Assembly: GCA_015499985.1 (NCBI GenBank)
Contig: JAAAUF010000016.1
Coordinates: forward strand, 8,674-72,673
Direction of reading: 5' to 3'
Source: Haplosporangium gracile
Lineage: Eukaryota > Mortierellomycota > Mortierellomycetes > Mortierellales > Mortierellaceae
DNA length: 64,000 bases
Shown here: positions 56,769 through 64,000 of the stretch, in pieces
Layout of the letters: each line of letters starts with the position of its first letter
How positions within the stretch are numbered: the first letter of the stretch is position 1
Notes under the pieces: model-generated
The model's database searches: none
Told to the model about the DNA's origin: nothing
Seen by the model: the letters and a program-made list of their open reading frames with translations, nothing else
Translations under genes and position numbers: made by a program

Positions 56769-58966
56769 TTATTTGTTTTTGGACTTGCCACGGGCTTCCT
56801 CAAGCTGCGCCTTCTTGAGCTCAAGCTCCTTGCGAAGCTGCTCCACAATAAGATTGAAACGTTTCTGTTTGATGCCAATGCAGACAAAAGAAGAAAAAAA
56901 GGCAAAATAAAGAAAATACCTGTTAAGCACTGCCTCATATAATGCTCAGCTGCAACATATCCTATTGGCATAAACATCTGAACCCTTACCTTCAAAATTT
57001 CGTTGGGCGCCGACTGAAGCTTCTCCTCGCTCTCTTGAATCTTGCTGTCCAGTTCCTTGATCTCGTCCTTCAGCAACTTCTCCACCTGCGCCTTCTCCTT
57101 ATCGTCTTCGTCATCATCTTCGTCATCCTCATCCGATCCACTGTCTTCGTCATCGTCATCGTCGTCTTCTTCTTCCTCCTCTTCATCTTCATCCTCGTCA
57201 TCATCATCGTCATCCTCGTCTTGAGCCTTGCTCTTGCCTTTGTCAGTTTGGTTGGTAGTACCCGAGGAGCCTCCAGCAGATCTTGCGAATGACACTGACG
57301 ACAGTCCTGTGACAGTTGTATGGTTACCGCTGGCACTTCTGATCTCACCTAGACCAGACAATCCGCCTGCGCCACCAATGGCTGCTGCTCCTGGTGTACC
57401 GCTTTTGTGTAAACTGCTTTGTTGAGGGGCTGCATGGCTGGTGTGGCTTCCAGAAAGTCCTGAAGGTTGTGCGGCAGGTTTGCGCTCTAGTGGCTGAGGA
57501 GTTCCGCCTTCCTCGTCTGTGGCATTCTCTCCGCCACCAATTTCTCGCTCGAGTTCTGCCAACAGGTCCTTTTCATACTCGTCATCCTCCTCGTCTTCAT
57601 CGTCCTCTTCTTCCTCGTCCATATCCATCATCTCACCGTCACCGTCATCCATATCTAAATCACTCTGGGCGCCTTCAGGAGCTGGTGTTGCGCCATCGTC
57701 TGAGTCAAATCTGTCCATGCCATCGACCTGTTCCCGAATCTCATACACAACCTCTTCTGCTTGTGCGTCCTCTTGAAGCAAACGTTCGATCTCGGCTTCT
57801 ACACCTTCCACAGCCTAGTTGATTACAAAAAGGTAAATCATTAGCGTCTAGTACATATCACGTCAATTCTTGAGCTTCAACATGCACACTCTACTTGTAC
57901 ATACTACTTTAGACACACGTTTCCTGAAACGACGCTTGCGAACGTTCTTCAATGGATTCGTCAGACCATCTGGCCAGATGTACTCGCTTGGCTTCAATGG
58001 TGGCAATGTTGGAGCAGGCATTGCTTTTGAGGCTGGATCGCGTGATCCTGCTCCGGGCTCCGTTTTGATCACCTTCTCCGCTGGGGTCTCATCCACGATC
58101 AACATCTGCGAAATATCCGCAATCTTGTACATCTGCTTCCCGTTCAGCGTCTTTTGTGCCTCGATGATCGTAGGAAGATCGACCAGCTTTGTCGGAAAGT
58201 CGACACCCTCGAATGTGAATGTTCCTCGCCGCGAATCTGTCAAGTTAGAGTAAAGCGCGTGAGTTTGTCAAATAAAAACATTAAGAACGACAAAGCGTAT
58301 AGTGTCAATGCATTTCCTTTGTTTTATTGACCAATAGTTACCTGTAAACTTGAGCTTCACAGATTCATCAACCTCGCGTGCAACGACCTTTTCACGAAAC
58401 CGATCCAACATCTCCCCTGGAGGCAGGCGCAGGATAAACTGTTCCTCAATGCTCACCTCGGGCTCGTCCTCGTTGTCGTCATCAGAGTCCTTGCCACCCT
58501 TGTCGTCATCGTCGTCAGGACCGAATGATGAGCCTGCTCTGCCTCCTCGACCACCTCCTCGGCCTCCTCGTTTGCTGGACCCGCCTCCGCCACCACCTCC
58601 TCCACCTGCCTTTTTATAAGGACCCTTGGGTCGTCCAGACTTTGCTGCGCCCATAGCTGCACCGGCAGCGGCAGCTGCTGCAAGTTGTTTTCGAGGTGCG
58701 GTTCCGACAGGCGTCGTGGTAATGGGTATGGTCGACTGTTGTTGGTGAGGCAGTATGCTAGAGGAAGACCCAGCAAATGGAGACGTGTTGCTGCCCTGTA
58801 TGGACATTCCTGCTGCTGCTTGTGTGATGGATGATGTGTTTGTGTTTCCTGCTAAGCTTGATGGCCGTGATGCACCTGAGAGAGTGCCGATGGGCTGGGG
58901 GTAGACACCTGCAGGAAACCCTGACCCCGATCCTCCTGCGCCACTTGGTGTTCCTGGGTACGACAT
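56769..58966 (-). CDS. TAF7: TFIID subunit TAF7
   Basis: Four exons, 58342-58966, 57908-58236, 56990-57814 and 56769-56864, give 624 aa. TAF7 is a TFIID subunit that binds TAF1 and restrains its activity. An N-terminal low-complexity region (Ser, Thr, Ala, a nine-Gly run and RGG repeats, about 1-160) precedes the TAFII55 domain. That domain reads EEQFILRLPPGEMLDRFREK, RRGTFTFEGVDFPTKLVDLP, TIIEAQKTLNGKQMYKIADI and, ending the domain, EYIWPDGLTNPLKNVRKRRF. A long acidic tail follows (runs of Asp/Glu at about 365-380 and 495-540) and then a terminal coiled coil (LIVEQLRKELELKKAQLEEA). An alternative ATG at 59074 would add 36 residues. RPT5 ends only 117 bases upstream. Confidence 0.93.
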
Positions 58967-59083
58967 GCGTGTGTGGTCAAGAGTGAGCAATGAGAGTGGT
59001 TTGAAATGTATTTTGTACAAGTGACCGCCTTTGTTGAAGTTTTGGCATTTTTTTATTTCGTTTAGAGGGGACATATTGTTCCA

Positions 59084-60962
59084 TTAAGCATAATACTGAA
59101 GGCTGGTCTTCTTCTTGGCCTGCACCTCTGCGATACCCATCAGGTAGTCGTCGTGGTTGAGCTGGTTGGCGCCACGACGGAGGGCAAGCATACCAGCCTC
59201 AACGCAAATAGCCTTGCACTGTGCTCCGTTGAACTCGTCACAGCTGCGCGCCAACTCGGCCCAGTTGACATCCTCCGAGACATTCATCTTTCGACTGTGG
59301 ATTCTCAAGATATCTGCACGAGCCTCCTCGTTGGGGACTGGGAATTCAATCTTGCGGTCCAAACGACCAGAGCGAAGCAGCGCAGGATCCAGAATATCAA
59401 TACGATTCGTTGCAGCAATAACCTATTTCATCCATTTTGGGTAAATACACAAGACAATGCGTTAAGAACTGCATTCCGTATTGATAATAAATCCGTTCGT
59501 TAAACTGCCAGAAGAACAATATGTTTACCTTGATGCCGTCGTCACTGCCAAAACCGTCCAGTTGGTTCAGCAACTCGAGCATAGTTCTCTGAACCTCACG
59601 ATCTCCGGTCTTGTCACTATCGAAACGCTTTGTTCCAATGGCATCTAACTCGTCGATAAAGATGATGGTAGGCTTCTTGGCCTTGGCTAAATCAAAAGCA
59701 TCGCGCACCATCTTGGCGCCGTCTCCGATAAACATCTGAACCAGGGAGGTAGCAGCGAGTTTGAGGTATGTGGCGTTGGTTTGGGCAGCGCAAGCACGGG
59801 CCAGCAGGGTCTTTCCAGTACCGGGAGGTCCATACATCAACACACCCTTAGGAGGCTTGATACCCAAGTTCTTGAAGCGCTCTGCGTGCGTCATGGGAAG
59901 AACAATGGCCTCTACCAACTCCACGATCTGCTTGTTCAGTCCTCCGATATCATTGTAGTGCTCTGTGGGCTTCTCATCGACCTCCATAGCCTTGACGCGA
60001 GAGTCGTACCTATCATTATTGAGAAAGTGCATATGACGTTAGTAGAGCTTCTTCAAACATCTTGTAAACGTGCGCCCCATGAACCCAAATTTTTGTTTGG
60101 CGAGGACATACTCTGTGGGGAGGGTATCAAGAATCAAAAAGCTGTCCTTGTTGACTCCAATGAGATCGCCAGGCTTCAAGGTCGCAGGATCGACCAATCC
60201 AATCAAGGGCAAGAAGATTGTCTAAATGCAATGAACAACAAGTGGCAAAGGTGTCAATACAAGATGCTCTATGATCTCAGTCAAATGAAACCTTTTGCTC
60301 TCTGAGCAGCTGTCAAGATCTTGCGGTATACCTGTCTGGTAGAGGTCTTGATGACAGCGCACTTGCCCTTCCTGTTGGCATCCAGGTCCATAGCGGCACC
60401 ATCCTCGTCCTCCTCGTCCTCTGGGTCGATATCGAGCAACTAATGTAGTGAAAGCAATCGGCGTTTTATCTCTGTTAGTAAATAACATAGAATAACGCGT
60501 ACGCAAGATACGCAAGCCATGGACAACGCGCGCTCCAAGATCAGATCGCGCTCCCGTACGCCTTTCTCAGCCTACCTCAACAACGTTGCCAACCAAGTAT
60601 GGCAGCTGCTTGTTCAGCTTGATCTTGTCCTTGTTTTCCTTGATCTTCTCTTTCATTGACAGCTGCTCGTACGCCAGGCGCTTATTCTCGCTCTTCATGA
60701 CCTGCAAGTATAAAACGTAGGGAAGTATTTGAATAAGTGAGTTGCTTAGCCCTAGAAACAGTGTCCATGAATAGCAGGTCTGCGAAATCCTCCAAGCGCA
60801 AGAGTCGGCCAAGTGGGTAGGTTATGCGCTCACCTTGATGTCGTTGTCCAAAAGTCGTGTCCTGTTGACGATTTCTTCTGTGTTGGCCTTCAAGATGTCT
60901 GCTCCAAGGACTTCCTCTTCTGGGGTTGTTTCCCAAAGAGACTTGTCTTCAAGGGTGGCCAT
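59084..60962 (-). CDS. RPT5: 26S proteasome AAA-ATPase subunit Rpt5
   Basis: Six exons, 60834-60962, 60576-60701, 60332-60439, 60112-60221, 59529-60009 and 59084-59422, give 430 aa. Rpt5 belongs to the ring that unfolds ubiquitinated substrates and opens the 20S gate. An N-terminal coiled coil ([13 protein letters not shown] onward) and OB fold ([20 protein letters not shown]) precede the AAA module. There Walker A is GPPGTGKT, Walker B is [11 protein letters not shown], and the arginine fingers lie in [13 protein letters not shown] and [14 protein letters not shown]. The C-terminus is LQYYA, fitting the HbYX gate-opening motif of Rpt5. Length is normal. The phase of each exon matches the known protein throughout. 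Confidence 0.97.
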
Positions 60963-61191
60963 GATGTTATGTGTGTAAGTGCTGTTGCTGTGTTGTCGTC
61001 GTTGTTGTTGTTGCTGTCCACTGAGTAGTCGATGGGTGTTGTTGTCACTTGTTTTTTCAGTGGGCGAATGGAGTTGTATTCAAAAGAAGAGTAAAGAGAG
61101 TTGCGTGGTGTGCAATGCGCGTTCTTTTTGCGGCGGTCGTGATTTGCATATGGGTTACGCACTTCTGTTCTGCAGGAGGCAAAGCTTACCG

Positions 61192-61214
61192 CACGTGACT
61201 ATACGATGACGTCA
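61192..61214. promoter_or_regulatory. CACGTG and TGACGTCA sites in the RPT5-URM1 divergent promoter
   Basis: The 349-base region 60963-61311 separates RPT5 (-) and URM1 (+). A perfect E-box palindrome CACGTG lies at 61192-61197, and ten bases further a perfect CRE palindrome TGACGTCA at 61207-61214. bHLH factors (Cbf1-type) and bZIP factors (Atf/CREB) bind such palindromes. Their clustering between two head-to-head genes suggests regulation, but no binding is shown. Confidence 0.5.
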
Positions 61215-61311
61215 CCTCGATCCGTCGAAGGCGGGTGGCTGTAATGAGTTTTTATTTCACATAGAACAGCCATCTTGGCCCAAGCACCGAGCACACAGGA
61301 GGATCGACACC

Positions 61312-61889
61312 ATGAGCCAGAACAACGCTACCCTGAGGATCGAGCTGCAGTTCAGGTACTCAGGAAGGACAAAGGAGGCACAGTGATCATGAACACACAT
61401 GGGATTCAGGCAAGATCGTTTCTGACCTAGTAGTGATCTGCTTCTGATCCTTTCTCGGAAATAGTGGCGGTATGGAGTTGTTGTTCGACAACCAAAAGAC
61501 AATCCATGCCAAAGTCCCTGCCTTCTTCCCTCTGGACGCCTCAACAGTAAACAGACACGCTGCCACGATTCAGGATTTGATTTCTTGGACAGCAAGCAAT
61601 CTTCTCAAGGAGCGGCCGGAACTCTTTATCGGGACCGACGGATCAGTGTAAGTGTCATAAGAGGAAGTACCATATGATCAATCTTTAGGGGCTATCATGT
61701 CATAAAAGGAAAAGATCATTGTTGGAAAATAACATGAAATTCTTTGATGCGACATGCTCTCTTATCAATAGGCGGTCAGGAATTCTCGTTTTGGTGAATG
61801 GTGCTGATTGGGAGTTGGAGGGCGAACTGGAATATGAGCTGGAGGACAAGGATGAGATTGTTTTTATCTCGACATTGCACGGAGGCTGA
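61312..61889 (+). CDS. URM1: ubiquitin-related modifier 1
   Basis: Three exons, 61312-61355, 61465-61647 and 61772-61889, give 114 aa. URM1 is a ubiquitin-fold sulfur carrier. Its C-terminal glycine is thiocarboxylated by Uba4 and supplies sulfur to NCS6/NCS2 for tRNA wobble-uridine thiolation; it can also be conjugated to proteins. Visible markers are [14 protein letters not shown] (beta strands 1-2), [35 protein letters not shown] and the tail [12 protein letters not shown] ending in the essential Gly-Gly. Length is a few residues above the usual about 100. A 15-codon first exon is followed by a GT-AG intron inside the first beta strand. Confidence 0.96.
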
Positions 61890-64000
61890 TCTGGAGGAGT
61901 GAGATTTTTGACGATCTCAATAGTAGCGCGTCACCGCCGTTGCTCAGCACTTACGCCAGCAAAGTGTCGAATTCATTTGGCACGCCACACCTACGGGAAA
62001 CAGCAGACCATGACACTCGCTGTGATTTTTAGGCGACAGGCGGCATTGACATGGACACGACATATTGAAATGAAAAGACAGGAATAAACCTTCTTTTTTT
62101 TCATCCCCGGACTTTATGACTGCGTCCTTGTCAAATGCAATCGAGACAGGGCCTTTGTCTAACTTGGGAGTCTAGTAAATATATCCGCTCTTTCTTTAAA
62201 GAGAAAAAAAAAAAAAAAAAAAAAAACTAATACATGATAGTGCGTAAAATAGGGATCGTTTGGAGCAATTGCACCTAGAAAACACCAACGATAAGAAAGG
62301 AAATCTCGTGCGCGTGAAAACCAGAACAATGACAGGCACAAAACCCATCAGGACAAACTTAATAGGTACAATCTATCCATATTGGACAAATGAAGTTGCA
62401 CAGCTTCAAGAATGTGTGATTTTTGTGACAGTTGATAATTATTAATCGTAGAAGCGCGCACCTAACTAAGAGCATTGGAAGAACAACGTACAGGCAGCAT
62501 GACCAAACCACACGTACAAAAAGAGGCATTGAGGGAGAAGATAAAGGAGGATTTCCGTTGTTGCTGGTTGCTGAAAAAGTGTCAACCTCCTCTTGCGAGA
62601 TGGATAGATGGGTAGCACGCCATTCTTAGACGAAAAGAGACAATGATAATAGTGCGCGAGTCAGTCGCGTATTCAATCGCAGCCAATCAAATTCCTTCTG
62701 TGTAACCCGTCTCAGAGAACAAACCTTAATTGTGAGTACTTTAATTTTTTTTTATTTCGTTCAGAAGGAAAGCAGAAGAAAAAAAAGTTGAACGGGACGA
62801 GGAGAAAAACGATTTGTGAAGAGAGATGAGTCCGGGCCTGGTTCGCTTTCTGTTTCTTGGCTACCTCCCTCTCTATACACTGCATCTACTAGACCATGGG
62901 ATGACAACTTGCAATGGCCACTCACAACGGCTTGGTTCGCAGTTAGATCTTTTTGACAGACTCCCTGGAAAACCAGTCCAACTATGGTTTGACTTTGAAA
63001 TGAACCGATCAACGATGGATGGGCAAGGACAACAACATGCAATCTTGTGATGCTTTAAGAGAGTTTAAAGGTTCTTCTTCTCAGAGCTGGAAAGGGAAGA
63101 CCGGCCTGGGTCATTGTCAAAATGATAGTAAAGACAAACAAGCAATAATAAAGAAAACATGCCAACGTTTAGACTCAAACAAAACACGGCTTCATGACTG
63201 TAAAGTATCCACAAGGAATACCTTTGAAATGGTCGAATAAATGGAGGGAAAACCATGAGAGATTGCGGAGGACAGGTCCTTTCAAATGTCTTAAATGACG
63301 ATGTGAATCGGATGCAGAATACAGGGGGTAAAAGTGAGAGGGGGTTGAAGAGTAAGGGATTGGTCTAACGTCAGCCATAATAGCATTCGTTTTAAGTAAG
63401 CATTATTACTAGCGCTGGTCTGCATGCAGAACCTGTGAAAAATGTGACCCGATTGACAGGGACAGACAGATAGACAGTCGACAGCAGGCGATGAGAGAGA
63501 AGAGAAGACGGACGGAGGAAGATGGGTAGGATGAGGTCCAAACACAGTTTGACTTGACCTAAACACAGTTTGACACAAGGAAAAAAAATAAGATGCTCAG
63601 CAGGGTTGATATACCCCGCCTCTATGTCCAACAATACAAACAAAAACGACCCTTCTGTCGTACTCTCTCTCTCTCTCGTTTCTATTTCAACAATACTCCG
63701 TCCAGTTTGTGCTCTCACCTTGCATTCATTTGATCTCTCCATTCTTTTCCCTGCCACCCATTCGTACTCGCTTCTGACTCTCTTTTCCTTCGTGTTTTGG
63801 GCTGACTTTTTTTTTTTTTACCTTGTAATTCGATAACAATTTGCAACAGGATTATTTGTGGCAAGGCGAAACAACTTGCAGCCCTGGATTCATTGTCAAT
63901 AATGTGTTTGACAGCCCCTACTTTTGATCAAAGAAGGACGTTAGACTCGATAGAGTTGATGTTCACTCCCTTCCTATTTTTTGCTTCAAGACCAAGAGTG
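61890..64000. other. gene-poor right end of window
   Basis: About 2.1 kb without a supported gene. It includes a 23-base A run at 62204-62226, several AATAAA-type signals near the URM1 3' end (about 62085), T/C-rich stretches at 63660-63790 that could be a promoter for a gene beyond the window, and no conserved coding frame. Confidence 0.45.

Noticed and set aside
57042..57224. Poly-Ser frame opposite the TAF7 acidic tail
   Set aside because: It is the antisense of Asp/Glu codons with no start context or conservation.

Overview
The window is nuclear DNA of a filamentous fungus. Genes are split by many short GT-AG introns (one looks GC-AG), spacing is tight, and every recognisable product is a eukaryotic housekeeping protein. 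Among them are mitochondrial complex I and mitoribosome subunits, RNA polymerase III, TFIID, the 26S proteasome and the URM1 pathway. The F-box/leucine-rich-repeat and DUF4246 paralogues and the Ser/Arg-rich small proteins suggest an early-diverging Mucoromycota lineage, most likely Mortierella-like. That placement is inference from family content, not from a tree.

Layout. 1-6805: a decayed F-box tail, a mitochondrial RRM protein, a SelO protein-AMPylase, a repeat-bearing spacer and a second decayed F-box gene. 7021-16022: two large intron-rich genes sharing one promoter region, an eight-exon Treslin/Sld3-like replication initiator (-) and a fourteen-exon STB6-like protein (+). 16967-25120: two Ser/Arg-rich relatives, a dead third copy, an FAH-family hydrolase and complex I NDUFB8. 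25458-31013: a CCCH zinc-finger protein, the tRNA thiolase NCS6/CTU1 and the mitochondrial Obg GTPase MTG2. 31521-36749: two broken F-box copies, a small protein resembling SOSS-C/INIP and the only intact F-box gene. 36750-41728 is nearly empty.

41729-53986 holds a secreted-type proprotein, an Erv1-type sulfhydryl oxidase, an inositol polyphosphate multikinase and mitoribosomal mL44. It also holds RNA 3'-terminal phosphate cyclase, placed between DUF4246 and F-box remnants, and an ERI1-like exonuclease. 54097-61889 is a compact block: RPC3, TAF7 and RPT5, all on the minus strand, then URM1 divergent from RPT5. 61890-64000 shows no gene.

Functional links. URM1 (sulfur carrier) and NCS6/CTU1 (thiolase) act in the same tRNA wobble-uridine 2-thiolation pathway but lie about 32 kb apart. 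RPC3, TAF7 and RPT5 are core nuclear machines packed with little spacing. The accessory part of the window is a graveyard of F-box and DUF4246 copies, consistent with birth-and-death evolution. No transposase, integrase, reverse transcriptase, CRISPR array, rRNA or convincing tRNA was seen. Exon junctions were placed by hand from splice signals and reading-frame continuity; they may be off by a few bases, and untranslated regions are not defined.
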